NCBI RefSeq assembly: GCF_014050225.1
Contig: NZ_JACFXV010000043.1
Coordinates: forward strand, 434,001 to 498,000
Origin: Stappia albiluteola
Lineage (GTDB): Bacteria; Pseudomonadota; Alphaproteobacteria; Rhizobiales; Stappiaceae
Reading direction: 5' to 3'
DNA length: 64,000 nucleotides
In this document: positions 1-9,805 of the stretch, one piece after another
Position numbering within the stretch: the stretch's first letter is position 1
Layout: each line of letters begins with the position of its first letter
The notes under the pieces: generated by a model
The model's database searches: none
Told to the model about the DNA's origin: nothing
The model's input: only the letters and a program-made list of their open reading frames with translations
Made by a program: the position numbers and the translations under genes

Positions 1-18
1 TCCAGCCAGCCGGAGTAG
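1..18 (+). CDS. 3' end of upstream gene (probably tatC)
   Basis: Frame 1 reads five codons (SSQPE) and a TAG stop three bases before the serS start codon. In related Rhizobiales tatC lies just upstream of serS, so this is probably the TatC C-terminus. Five residues are not enough to prove it; the identification rests on gene order. Confidence 0.35.
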   Translation, partial: SSQPE

Positions 19-1296
<1,278 letters not shown>

Positions 1297-1310
1297 GCGG
1301 GATATCCGGC

Positions 1311-2069
1311 ATGCGTATTCTTCTGACCAATGACGACGGCATCCATGCGGAGGGCTTCGCGGCCCTTCAGCGGATTGCCCACGAGATCTCCGACGATGTC
1401 TGGTCGGTCGCTCCCGAAAGCGATCAGAGCGGCACCGCTCATTCGCTGACCCTGCACGATCCCCTGCGGGTCCGTCGCGTCGAGGAGAAGACATTCGCCG
1501 TTCGCGGAACGCCGACCGATTGCGTGATCATGGGCGTGCGCGAGCTTCTGCCCTCTCCGCCGGACCTCATCCTTTCCGGTATCAATCGCGGGCAAAATGC
1601 CGCCGATGACGTGACCTATTCCGGCACCATCGCGGGCGCCATGGAAGGCACGCTGATGGGCATTCGCTCGATTGCCCTTTCGCAGGCCTATCGCCCCAGG
1701 CATTCGGGATCCGCGGACTACGCGACGGCCATCGCCCATGCACCGGGCCTCATCGATAAGCTGATGCGGATCGACATGCCCGCCGATACGCTCTTCAACG
1801 TCAATTTTCCCGCGGTCGGCCCCGGCGACGTAGCCGGTGTGGACGTCACCCGGCAGGGCAAGCGTGAAATCGGTGCTCTCTACGTCGATGCGCGCACCGA
1901 CGGACGCGGCGTGCCATACTATTGGCTTGGCTTTCGCGGGGAGGAGCAGGATCCGGCCGAACACACCGACCTGTGGGCTCTTCGCGAAGGATATATATCG
2001 GTGACGCCTCTGACGCTGAACCTTACCGCCGAAGTGCTGCGCGAGAGGATCGCCTCCGCATTGGGTTGA
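1311..2069 (+). CDS. surE: 5'/3'-nucleotidase SurE
   Basis: Metal-dependent survival-protein nucleotidase that dephosphorylates nucleoside 5'- and 3'-monophosphates and short polyphosphate. The 252 residues open with the family motif [12 protein letters not shown], whose paired Asp bind the metal. SGTAHSLT follows near 43 and SGINRGQN near 88, both conserved phosphate-binding segments. The gene lies between serS and pcm, the classical surE-pcm stress-survival pairing, with 29 bases to pcm. Nothing unusual in length or motifs. Confidence 0.96.
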   Translation: MRILLTNDDGIHAEGFAALQRIAHEISDDVWSVAPESDQSGTAHSLTLHDPLRVRRVEEKTFAVRGTPTDCVIMGVRELLPSPPDLILSGINRGQNAADDVTYSGTIAGAMEGTLMGIRSIALSQAYRPRHSGSADYATAIAHAPGLIDKLMRIDMPADTLFNVNFPAVGPGDVAGVDVTRQGKREIGALYVDARTDGRGVPYYWLGFRGEEQDPAEHTDLWALREGYISVTPLTLNLTAEVLRERIASALG

Positions 2070-2098
2070 GCATCAGGCGTCAGTGAGGGGGCTCGCGC

Positions 2099-2776
2099 AT
2101 GATCGATGAAGAGGACGGGCCGCCCGAGCCTACGCCGCAGGAGGTGGAAGCGCGCGCCGCGCTGGTTCTGCAGTTGCGCAAGCAGGGCCTGCGCGACCGC
2201 CGGGTTCTTTCGGCAATCGAGCGCGTTCCGCGCCGCTTTTTCCTGACCGCGAAACTGCAGCGTCATGCCTATGAGGACCGTGCGCTGCCGATAGAGTGCG
2301 GCCAGACGATTTCCCAGCCATACGTGGTGGGCATGATGAGCGAGGCGCTCGACGTGCATGCCGATCACAAGGTACTCGAGATCGGGACCGGCTCCGGCTT
2401 TCAGGCCGCCGTCCTGGGTTATCTGGCGGCCGAGGTTCACACCGTCGAACGCTATCGGACGCTGGCCGATCTGGCGCGCGAAAGGTTGAGCGCGCTGAAG
2501 ATCGACAACGTAACGGTTCATTTTGGCGATGGCATGCTGGGGCTTTCCGAGCATGCGCCCTACGACAGGATCATCGTCACGGCCGCGGGTGCGGAAGTTC
2601 CCAAGGCCCTGTTCGACCAGCTTGTAGTTGGCGGCAAGCTGATTGCTCCCGTCGGCGCTTCCGGCGGAATTCAGGAACTGGTGCTTTTCGAAAAGACGTC
2701 GCGCGGCATCGAGAAGCATGCGCTGGCTGCCGTGCGCTTCGTGCCCCTTGTCGAGGGCGCGGCCGTCCGCCTCTGA
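2099..2776 (+). CDS. pcm: Protein-L-isoaspartate O-methyltransferase
   Basis: SAM-dependent enzyme that methylates L-isoaspartyl residues in aged proteins and starts their repair. Length is 225 residues. The PCMT signature GQTISQPYVV is at 68-77 and the SAM-binding loop EIGTGSG at 94-100. It forms the usual surE-pcm pair. After the stop, a 6-bp inverted repeat (2817-2832) lies before the nlpD-like gene but has no clear T run, so termination there is uncertain. Confidence 0.95.
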   Translation: MIDEEDGPPEPTPQEVEARAALVLQLRKQGLRDRRVLSAIERVPRRFFLTAKLQRHAYEDRALPIECGQTISQPYVVGMMSEALDVHADHKVLEIGTGSGFQAAVLGYLAAEVHTVERYRTLADLARERLSALKIDNVTVHFGDGMLGLSEHAPYDRIIVTAAGAEVPKALFDQLVVGGKLIAPVGASGGIQELVLFEKTSRGIEKHALAAVRFVPLVEGAAVRL

Positions 2777-3008
2777 ACAAAGCTCGGATTTGCGCGCGCC
2801 TCGTGCCGTTTCGCAAGCAGGTTTCCACCTGCATTAAACCTTTATCAACGTTACTAAGCTTTAGTGGTTGTGGGCATTCACAAGGCACTGGAGCGATCTG
2901 CACCCGGTCGGATGCAGTAAAAACTCCTGCCAAAATGAAACGGTCAAATATTCGATCGCCAGTCAATCTTGACCTGGCGGCCGGTCGATCGAGAGTTCGA
3001 GTAACGCC

Positions 3009-4244
3009 ATGATCACGCAGACGACCAGCCAACGTTCCTACTTTCTTTCCCGCACAGCTCTCGCGGTGATTATTGCCGCCATGGCTGCCGGCTGCAGCGC
3101 TGGAATCGAGCGGTTCGAGGATCCGATTTATACCGGCGGTACGAGCAATCAGAAGCAGATCCTTGGCACGGCCTCTTCGCAGCCGAGCTTTGAGGATATC
3201 AGCGCAGGGCCGACCAGTTCCAAGGTCAGGACCGGCAAGGTGGAAAGCGTTGCCTTGCCGCCGCCGGGTCAGGCGCCTGCTGTCGCCACGGGCTCCATTT
3301 CCAGCCAGGCCCGCTCCGCCGCTCCGGTTGCCGCCGCGACGACGACACGAGGCTGGACGACCGCCGGCGGAACGCAGATCACCGCGCGCGGCGGCGATAC
3401 GCTCGCGTCCTTGTCCCGGCGCTACGGCGTGCCGGAGAAGGCGCTTGCCGATGCCAATGGCCTTCAGGCGGGAGCGGCGCTCAAGAGCGGCCAGAGCCTG
3501 ATCGTGCCGACCTATGTGTATGGCGGCGCGCCTGCCACGGCGAGCAAGCCCGCTGCAAGCGTTTCCGGCTCGCTGCCTGCCACCGCAATTGAAACGCCTG
3601 CGATTGCCGGGATCCCGCAGCGCAAGCCCGCAGGAACTCCGGTCAAGGTCGCAGCAGTCCAGCGCAACGTCAGCGATGCTGTTTCGGCCGGTACGCCGCG
3701 CTTCAAGGACGACGTGCGCAAAGGGGCTCCGACGGTCGTGAAAACGGTCGCTCCCGCAGAGACGCCAACCGCCACTCCCGCGAGGCTTGTAACGGGCGAC
3801 GCCGAGCCGGAAACCGCAAAAGAATCCGCAAAGCAGGCCGTCGCGTCGTCGGATCCCGATGTCGGTCGTTTCCGCTGGCCCGTGCACGGGCGCATCATTT
3901 CCGATTTCGGCGCCAAGCCCGGTGGCAGCCGCAATGACGGCATCAACCTCGCGGTTCCGGAAGGATCTGAAGTCAAGGCCGTCGAGGACGGTGTGGTTAT
4001 CTACGCCGGCAACGAGTTGAAGGGTTACGGCAACCTGGTGCTTGTCCGTCACAACGACGGCTGGGTTTCGGCCTACGCCCACAACAGCAAGCTGAACGTT
4101 TCGCGCGGCGACACGGTCAGGCGCGGCGACACGGTTTCCTATTCGGGCAATACCGGATCGGTGACCCAGCCGCAGGTTCATTTCGAGTTGCGAAAGGGCA
4201 ACAAGCCGGTCGATCCGCTTCGTTACCTTGCCAAGCTCCAGTAA
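3009..4244 (+). CDS. nlpD: LysM/LytM-domain lipoprotein, NlpD/DipM-like
   Basis: Predicted envelope lipoprotein of 411 residues. It has an N-terminal membrane segment and lipobox AAGC (Cys29), a LysM peptidoglycan-binding domain near 120-165, a long Ala/Pro/Thr-rich linker, and a C-terminal M23 (LytM) domain from about 290. The zinc-binding motif HxxxD of active M23 enzymes reads NDGIN here, and the final HxH reads QVH, so two or three metal ligands are missing. That matches the degenerate LytM factors NlpD/EnvC/DipM, which activate amidases rather than cutting peptidoglycan. Role in cell separation is inferred from family. A strong terminator follows at 4271. Confidence 0.85.
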   Translation: MITQTTSQRSYFLSRTALAVIIAAMAAGCSAGIERFEDPIYTGGTSNQKQILGTASSQPSFEDISAGPTSSKVRTGKVESVALPPPGQAPAVATGSISSQARSAAPVAAATTTRGWTTAGGTQITARGGDTLASLSRRYGVPEKALADANGLQAGAALKSGQSLIVPTYVYGGAPATASKPAASVSGSLPATAIETPAIAGIPQRKPAGTPVKVAAVQRNVSDAVSAGTPRFKDDVRKGAPTVVKTVAPAETPTATPARLVTGDAEPETAKESAKQAVASSDPDVGRFRWPVHGRIISDFGAKPGGSRNDGINLAVPEGSEVKAVEDGVVIYAGNELKGYGNLVLVRHNDGWVSAYAHNSKLNVSRGDTVRRGDTVSYSGNTGSVTQPQVHFELRKGNKPVDPLRYLAKLQ

Positions 4245-4270
4245 CCGACAGCAATCCACTGAAGAATTTG

Positions 4271-4302
4271 GCCGACCGGATGGCGATCCGGTCGGCTTTT
4301 TT
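4271..4302 (+). terminator. Rho-independent terminator after nlpD-like gene
   Basis: A perfect 11-bp stem (4271-4281 with 4286-4296) closes a GGCG loop and is followed by six T. It ends the nlpD transcript and lies just before the 3' end of the convergent DUF815 gene. Confidence 0.93.
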
Positions 4303-4310
4303 GTTGTGCT

Positions 4311-5195
4311 TCAGCCAAGGGTGCGTCCGAGACGACCGGCAAGGTCCTGGATATACTGGAACGCCACACGGCCGGACCGGCTGCCACGCGTCGTCGACCA
4401 CTCGAGCGCTTCGGCGCGAAGGGTGTCAGGATCGATCTTCAGTCCGTAGTGGCTGACATAGGCATCCACCATGGCGAGGTATTCGTCCTGGCTGCATTTG
4501 TGGAAGCCGAGCCACAGCCCGAAGCGATCCGAAAGCGAAACCTTCTCCTCGACGGCCTCGCCGGGATTGATGGCGGTTGACCGCTCGTTCTCGATCATGT
4601 CGCGGGGCAGGAGATGCCTGCGGTTCGAGGTGGCGTAGAAGAGCACGTTCTCCGGTCGGCCTTCGATGCCGCCTTCCAGGACGGCTTTCAGCGACTTGTA
4701 GGACGCGTCTCCGCCATCGAAGCTCAGGTCGTCGCAGAATACGATGAAGCGATGGGGGCTGGACTTGAGATGCGCCATCAGCCTCGGCAGGCTTTCGATG
4801 TCCTCCCGGTGGATCTCGATGAGTTTCAGCCGGATTTCGGTCTTTTCCGCGTCGAGCCTGCCGTTGACCTCGGCATGGGCGGCCTTGACCAGGGAAGACT
4901 TGCCCATGCCGCGCGCGCCCCACAGAAGTACGTTGTTCGCTGCATAACCGCGCGCGAAACGGTCGGTGTTTGCAAGAAGTTGGTCACGTGGGCGGTCGAC
5001 GCCCTGAAGCAGGCCGATCTCGATACGGTTGACCCTGGCCACCGGCTCGAGCCGCTCCGGCGAAAGCTGCCAGACGAAGGCATCGGCCGAATCCAGATCC
5101 GGCATCGCCGCTGCCGGCGGAACGGCGCGGGCGATCAGTTCGAGGAGCCGGTCGAGCTTCGAGGCGATTTCAGACAAATCCCGTGACGCTGACAT
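4311..5195 (-). CDS. DUF815 family P-loop ATPase
   Basis: AAA-type ATP-binding protein of the DUF815 family, 294 residues; no experimentally fixed role that I can name. Walker A is GARGMGKSS at 93-101 and a Walker B-like segment FIVFCDDL lies near 150. The N-terminal 30 residues form a short amphipathic helix. It is a monocistronic minus-strand gene convergent with the nlpD-like gene and divergent from yajC. The position beside yajC-secDF recurs in related genomes, but that does not prove a link to secretion. Confidence 0.85.
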   Translation of the reverse strand: MSASRDLSEIASKLDRLLELIARAVPPAAAMPDLDSADAFVWQLSPERLEPVARVNRIEIGLLQGVDRPRDQLLANTDRFARGYAANNVLLWGARGMGKSSLVKAAHAEVNGRLDAEKTEIRLKLIEIHREDIESLPRLMAHLKSSPHRFIVFCDDLSFDGGDASYKSLKAVLEGGIEGRPENVLFYATSNRRHLLPRDMIENERSTAINPGEAVEEKVSLSDRFGLWLGFHKCSQDEYLAMVDAYVSHYGLKIDPDTLRAEALEWSTTRGSRSGRVAFQYIQDLAGRLGRTLG

Positions 5196-5483
5196 ATGCT
5201 TTTCGATGCCTTGCTTTAGGGTGGCCCGGACGGGCGTAAGTTACTGGCATCCCGTGCGGTTCCTTGCGGAATCCGGCCCGGGGCACCATCTGTTCGCAAC
5301 GGCCCCTTATCACGGCTGCGAAAAAGACCAAAGCCTGTTGGCAAACCAACATGGCCCGCCTTGCAATACGAGGTGTGCCCGCTATAGTCCGCCGACCTTG
5401 GAATAACGGTCGACGATGACGCTTCCGGATACTTTCCCGATTCAAGGGGAGGGTGGCGGTTTCGTCTTCCTGAGGAGATGCTC

Positions 5484-5819
5484 ATGCTGATTACGCCTGC
5501 CTATGCGCAAGGAGCCGCCGGCGCGGGCGGCACGGATATTCTGTTCAATATCCTGCCCTTCGTCCTGATTTTCGTGATCATGTATTTCCTGATCATCCGC
5601 CCGCAGCGGCAACGGATGAAGCAGCACCAGGACATGGTCGCCAATCTTCGGCGGGGCGACACGGTGGTGACGTCCGGCGGCCTGATTGCCAAGGTGGCCA
5701 AGGTTGTCGACGACAGCCAGGTCGAGCTGGAAATCAGCGATGGCGTCAAGGTTCGCGCAGTCCGCGGCATGATCCAGGAAGTGCGCGCCAAGTCCGAACC
5801 GGTGAAGGAAAACAGCTGA
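5484..5819 (+). CDS. yajC: Sec translocase accessory subunit YajC
   Basis: Small inner-membrane subunit that joins SecDF-YajC. From the start chosen here it is 111 residues, with one strong transmembrane helix (about 17-38) followed by a basic cytoplasmic region containing PQRQR and the conserved motif GDTVVTSGGLIAKV. Two ATGs are in frame at 5478 and 5484. GAGGAG at 5472-5477 touches the first and is 6 bases from the second, so 5484 is the better start. secD follows after 74 bases, which hold two small hairpins (stems 5819-5833 and 5843-5867). Confidence 0.94.
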   Translation: MLITPAYAQGAAGAGGTDILFNILPFVLIFVIMYFLIIRPQRQRMKQHQDMVANLRRGDTVVTSGGLIAKVAKVVDDSQVELEISDGVKVRAVRGMIQEVRAKSEPVKENS

Positions 5820-5893
5820 GCCCGCAACGGGCTGGATTGCAGGCGAAGCCGGTTTGAAAGGCTTCGCGGACGTCATCGAACGGGCTCCCCACC

Positions 5894-7504
5894 ATGCTTT
5901 ACTTCGCACGTTGGAAGATCGCTCTGATCATCCTCGTTGTCCTGGCCGGCCTGGCCTCGACCCTGCCGAACTTTTTGTCCCCGGACACCTTGAGGGCATG
6001 GCCAGACTGGCTGCCGAAGCGGCAGATCGTGCTCGGCCTCGACCTTCAGGGCGGCGCCTACCTGCTCTATGAGGTGGACAGGAAGGACTACGAGGCAAAG
6101 CGCCTGACGACGCTTGTCAGCGATATCCGCCGCACGCTCCGCGAGGAGCCGCGTATCGGCTATACGGGTCTCGGCATCCAGGGCAGCAGCGTGCAGGTGC
6201 GCATTCGCGACCTTACCCGCCTGGACGAGGCGAAAACCCGGCTGGAAGCCCTGCGCAATCCGCTGGTCTCCTCGCTGTTCGGCGGTCAGGAGATCGACGA
6301 ATTCGCGATCACCGCCTCAGATGACGGCCTGGTGCGTTTCGAATTCACCGAGGAAGGGCTGGCACAGCGGGTTCGTTCCGTCGTCCAGCAGTCGATCGAG
6401 GTGATCCGGCGCCGCGTTGACGAACTCGGTACCACGGAGCCCAACATCCAGCGTCAGGGCGAGGATCGCATCCTCGTCGAGGCACCGGGTGAAAGCGATC
6501 CGCAGCGGCTGAAGGCGCTGGTCGGCCAGACCGCCCAGCTGACCTTCCATATGGTCGATACGTCGATGTCGGGCGAACAGGCCCTGCAAAGCCGCCCGCC
6601 GGTCGGCAGCATCGTGCTGAATTCGGTGGACGATCCACCGCTTCCCTATCTGGTGGAGGAAGCGCCGCTTCTGTCGGGCGAGGACCTGACCGATGCGCAG
6701 GTGTCCTTCGACCAGCGCACCAACGAGCCGGTGGTGAACTTCCGCTTCAATACCGCGGGCGCGCGCAAGTTCGCCGTCGTCACCCAGCAGAATGTCGGGC
6801 GACCCTTTGCAATCGTGCTTGACGACGAGGTCATTTCCGCGCCCGTCATCCGCGAACCGATCACGGGCGGCTCGGGCCAGATCTCCGGCAGCTTCACCGT
6901 CGAAACGGCGAACGACCTCGCGGTCCTGCTGCGCGCCGGCGCCCTGCCGGCCAAGCTGACGGTCATCGAGGAACGCTCCATCGGCCCGGGCCTCGGGCAG
7001 GATTCGATCGATGCAGGCAAGCTGGCCTCCTACATCGGCGCCGCCGCCGTCGTGATCTTCATGATCCTCGCTTACGGCCGGTTCGGCGTGATCGCCGATC
7101 TGGCGCTTGCGGCGAACGTGCTGCTGATCTTCGGCGCGCTGACCTTCCTGCAGGCAACGCTGACGTTGCCCGGCATCGCCGGCATCGTGCTGACGATCGG
7201 CATGGCGGTGGATGCCAATGTGCTCATCTTCGAGCGCATTCGCGAAGAGACAAGGGCAGGGCGCTCGGCCATCAGCGCCATCGATGCAGGCTTTTCGCGA
7301 GCGCTCGGCACTATTCTCGATGCCAACATCACCACGCTCATTGCGGCGCTGATCCTGTTCCAGCTCGGCTCTGGGCCGATCCGCGGCTTCGCGGTCACGC
7401 TCGCCATCGGTATTTTCACAACGGTCTTCTCGGCCTTCACGCTGTCGCGCCTGCTGATCTCGCTTTGGGTCCGCAAGCGCCGGCCCAGCCAGCTGCCGAT
7501 CTGA
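5894..7504 (+). CDS. secD: Protein translocase subunit SecD
   Basis: Inner-membrane Sec subunit that uses the proton-motive force to pull preproteins out on the periplasmic side. It has 536 residues: TM1 near 8-25, the D1 motif GLDLQGGAYLL close to residue 50, a large periplasmic P1 domain, then five C-terminal membrane helices from about 375 that contain GMAVDANVLIFERIREE, the typical D5 segment. secF follows after 20 bases, giving the standard yajC-secD-secF operon. Confidence 0.97.
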   Translation: MLYFARWKIALIILVVLAGLASTLPNFLSPDTLRAWPDWLPKRQIVLGLDLQGGAYLLYEVDRKDYEAKRLTTLVSDIRRTLREEPRIGYTGLGIQGSSVQVRIRDLTRLDEAKTRLEALRNPLVSSLFGGQEIDEFAITASDDGLVRFEFTEEGLAQRVRSVVQQSIEVIRRRVDELGTTEPNIQRQGEDRILVEAPGESDPQRLKALVGQTAQLTFHMVDTSMSGEQALQSRPPVGSIVLNSVDDPPLPYLVEEAPLLSGEDLTDAQVSFDQRTNEPVVNFRFNTAGARKFAVVTQQNVGRPFAIVLDDEVISAPVIREPITGGSGQISGSFTVETANDLAVLLRAGALPAKLTVIEERSIGPGLGQDSIDAGKLASYIGAAAVVIFMILAYGRFGVIADLALAANVLLIFGALTFLQATLTLPGIAGIVLTIGMAVDANVLIFERIREETRAGRSAISAIDAGFSRALGTILDANITTLIAALILFQLGSGPIRGFAVTLAIGIFTTVFSAFTLSRLLISLWVRKRRPSQLPI

Positions 7505-7524
7505 CCGTTTGAAGGACGCGCCCC

Positions 7525-8466
7525 ATGTATCTGAAACTGGTTCCGGAAAATACGAACTACCGCTTCATGTGGCTGCGGAAGTTCAGCTTCCCGCTGTCGA
7601 TGGCAATCGCGGTCGCCTCGATCGCGCTTTTCTTCACCGTTGGTCTGAACTACGGCATCGACTTCAAGGGCGGCACGGTCATCGAGATGAAGACCAACGA
7701 AAGCCCGGCCGATATCGCCGCGATCCGCGCAGGCCTCGGGGAGCTGAACCTCGGCGACATCCAGGTGCAGCAATTCGGCGGCCCGGACGAAGTCCTCGTG
7801 CGCATCCAGCAACAGGAAGGCGGAGAGCTGGCCCAGCAGGCGGCGGTCGAGAATGTACGCTCCGCCTTCGCCGACAGCGTGGAGTTTCGCCGTGTCGAAG
7901 TGGTGGGGCCCCGCGTTTCGGGCGAACTGGCGCAGGCGGGTACCCTTGCGGTCGTCACCGCCCTGGTGGTGATCCTGTTCTACATCTGGTTCCGTTTCGA
8001 ATGGCAGTTTGCCGTCGGTGCCATCGTCACGACGATCAATGACATCATCGTCACGGTTGGACTGTTCGTCGTTCTCCAGCTCGATTTCTCGCTGTCGAGC
8101 ATCGCGGCCATACTCACGATCATCGGCTATTCACTGAACGATACCGTCGTCGTCTATGACCGCATCCGAGAAAATCTGCGCCGCTACAAGAAGCTGGCAT
8201 TGCCTGAACTGATCGACCGATCGATCAACGAGATGCTGTCACGTACGCTGATGACATCGGTGACAACGCTTCTGGCCCTGATCGCCCTATATACGTTCGG
8301 GGGCGAGGTGATCCGTTCCTTCACGCTGGCCATGATCTTCGGCATCGTGATCGGCACCTATTCCTCGATCTTCCTGGCTGCGCCGATGCTGATCTTCCTC
8401 AATCTCAGACCGGGCGGCCCGGAGAAGGCGAAAGAGGAAGACGACGGCGCCAAGGCAACCGCGTAG
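7525..8466 (+). CDS. secF: Protein translocase subunit SecF
   Basis: Partner of SecD, 313 residues, six predicted membrane helices. The N-terminal D1-like motif GIDFKGGTVIEM lies after TM1. The conserved GYSLNDTVVVYDRIRENLR segment in the TM4-5 region marks it as SecF. The start is supported by the GGACGCG-containing leader and the fit to family length. Two small genes with complex I assembly homology follow at once (23-base gap), so the transcript may continue into them. Confidence 0.97.
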   Translation: MYLKLVPENTNYRFMWLRKFSFPLSMAIAVASIALFFTVGLNYGIDFKGGTVIEMKTNESPADIAAIRAGLGELNLGDIQVQQFGGPDEVLVRIQQQEGGELAQQAAVENVRSAFADSVEFRRVEVVGPRVSGELAQAGTLAVVTALVVILFYIWFRFEWQFAVGAIVTTINDIIVTVGLFVVLQLDFSLSSIAAILTIIGYSLNDTVVVYDRIRENLRRYKKLALPELIDRSINEMLSRTLMTSVTTLLALIALYTFGGEVIRSFTLAMIFGIVIGTYSSIFLAAPMLIFLNLRPGGPEKAKEEDDGAKATA

Positions 8467-8489
8467 GCGCCAACTGCAGGCACGAGGCG

Positions 8490-8912
8490 ATGGCTAGTTC
8501 CGGACAGGGGCCCGAACGGAGGCCCGACCATGGAATCGTGATACGGGAGGCTCATTTTCCCGGTCGCGCACCCGTGGACGCGTATGGCGGGGGCGGCTTT
8601 CGCTTCGCCGGCATGTCGCATCGCGGCTCAATCCTTTTCGTCCCGACGGGCATTTACGGCTGGGCGCCGGAAAAGCCGGAAGACCTGACCCGGGAGGCTT
8701 TTGAACGGGTGTTTGCCGAGGCGGACGAGATAGAAGTCCTGCTTGTGGGAACGGGCGCGACGCTACGCCCGCTGCCCAGCACGCTGCGCGAGCAGTTTCG
8801 CGAGGCCGGCATCATGGCCGATCCCATGGCAACGGGAGCTGCGGTCCGCACGCTCAACGTCCTGCTGTCGGAAGAACGCGCTGTGGCTGCTGCCCTGCTG
8901 GCCGTGGACTGA
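8490..8912 (+). CDS. Mth938-like (DUF498) protein, NDUFAF3 homologue
   Basis: Soluble 140-residue Mth938/DUF498-fold protein. Family features visible are the central FVPTGIYGW strand-turn, the LLVGTGATLRPLP segment, and GIMADPMATGAAVRTLNVL near the C-terminus. The mitochondrial member is NDUFAF3, an assembly factor for respiratory complex I. The gene sits 23 bases after secF and 20 bases before the phytoene-synthase-like gene, whose mitochondrial relative NDUFAF6 is also a complex I assembly factor. A role in assembling membrane complexes is inferred. Confidence 0.88.
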   Translation: MASSGQGPERRPDHGIVIREAHFPGRAPVDAYGGGGFRFAGMSHRGSILFVPTGIYGWAPEKPEDLTREAFERVFAEADEIEVLLVGTGATLRPLPSTLREQFREAGIMADPMATGAAVRTLNVLLSEERAVAAALLAVD

Positions 8913-8932
8913 ACGGGGGGCGGCCCTAGAAC

Positions 8933-9793
8933 ATGCATATGCAGGGCGCCGATAAGCATTGCCAGGAACTTGTGAGAGAGGCCGATCGCGATCGGTATCT
9001 TTCGGCTTTGTTCGCTCCGGAAGAACCACGCCGGGCATTGATGGCTCTTTATGCGTTCAATGCCGAGGTGGCGCGTATCCGTGAGATCGTATCCGACCCG
9101 CTGCCGGGGGAAATTCGCCTGCAATGGTGGCGGGATGTACTGGAGGGGAATGGCCACGGCGAGACGGAGCACCATCCAGTCGCGGCCGAGGTGCTGCGGG
9201 CAATCGAGCGGTACAATCTCCCCGTCAAGGCGCTGACCAATCTGATCGACGCCCGCATTTTCGACCTTTACGACGACCCGATGCCCAGCCTGACGGATCT
9301 GGAAGGCTATGCGGGCGAGACGTCGTCATCGCTGATCCAGCTTGGCGCGATCATCCTGGCCAGGGGAGAGGATCCGGGGACGGCGGAGATCGCCGGTCAT
9401 GCCGGCGTTGCCTACGCCTTGACCGGCCTTATGCGGGCCCTGCCGATCCATGCATCGCGCAGGCAGATGTACCTGCCTGCGGATCTGATTGCGAAATACG
9501 GCGTGGATCAGGAAAGCGTCTTTCGCGGCGAGACGTCGAAAGAGCTGAAAGCCCTGCTTGGGGAGTTGCGCACGAAAGCTCTCGATCATCTGCTGCAGAC
9601 GCGGAGCATGATCGCCGCCGTGCCCCGATGCGTGGTTCCCGCCTTCCTGCCGGTGTGCCTTGTCGAACCTCACTTGAGGAACCTCGAAAAGAACGGCTAT
9701 GACCCGCTGCGCAATATCTCCGAGATATCGCAACTGAAGCGCCAGTGGTTTCTCTGGCGCGCCTGGCGCAAGGCGTCGAAGGTGGCCGTCTGA
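8933..9793 (+). CDS. Squalene/phytoene synthase-fold protein, NDUFAF6-like
   Basis: 286 residues with the squalene/phytoene synthase fold, but the two Asp-rich metal motifs are gone. Where active enzymes have DxxxD in the first helix this protein reads AFNAEVARIREIVSD, and where they have RDxxED before GRxYLP it reads MRALPIHASRRQMYLP. It is therefore unlikely to make squalene or phytoene, and fits the catalytically silent NDUFAF6 group. It follows the NDUFAF3 homologue by 20 bases and converges with trmFO. The TGA stop forms the loop of a 7-bp hairpin. Confidence 0.85.
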   Translation: MHMQGADKHCQELVREADRDRYLSALFAPEEPRRALMALYAFNAEVARIREIVSDPLPGEIRLQWWRDVLEGNGHGETEHHPVAAEVLRAIERYNLPVKALTNLIDARIFDLYDDPMPSLTDLEGYAGETSSSLIQLGAIILARGEDPGTAEIAGHAGVAYALTGLMRALPIHASRRQMYLPADLIAKYGVDQESVFRGETSKELKALLGELRTKALDHLLQTRSMIAAVPRCVVPAFLPVCLVEPHLRNLEKNGYDPLRNISEISQLKRQWFLWRAWRKASKVAV

Positions 9794-9800
9794 GACGGCC
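9784..9800. terminator. Hairpin at convergent gene ends
   Basis: Seven-base-pair stem 9784-9790 with 9794-9800; the three-base loop is the TGA stop codon of the NDUFAF6-like gene. It sits 6 bases before the trmFO stop on the other strand. No T run follows on either strand, so its use as a terminator is uncertain. Confidence 0.4.
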
Positions 9801-9805
9801 GAATA

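Noticed and set aside
2577-4259. 560-codon minus-strand frame opposite pcm and the nlpD-like gene
   Set aside because: It overlaps two genes with clear domains on the plus strand and reads as Arg/Gly-rich low-complexity sequence.
5196-5483. Small genes on either strand between the DUF815 gene and yajC
   Set aside because: Open frames there lack ribosome sites and recognisable domains; the region is taken as divergent promoter space.
8933-9793. Functional squalene or phytoene synthase (carotenoid/hopanoid pathway)
   Set aside because: Both Asp-rich motifs are missing and no carotenoid or hopanoid genes are nearby.
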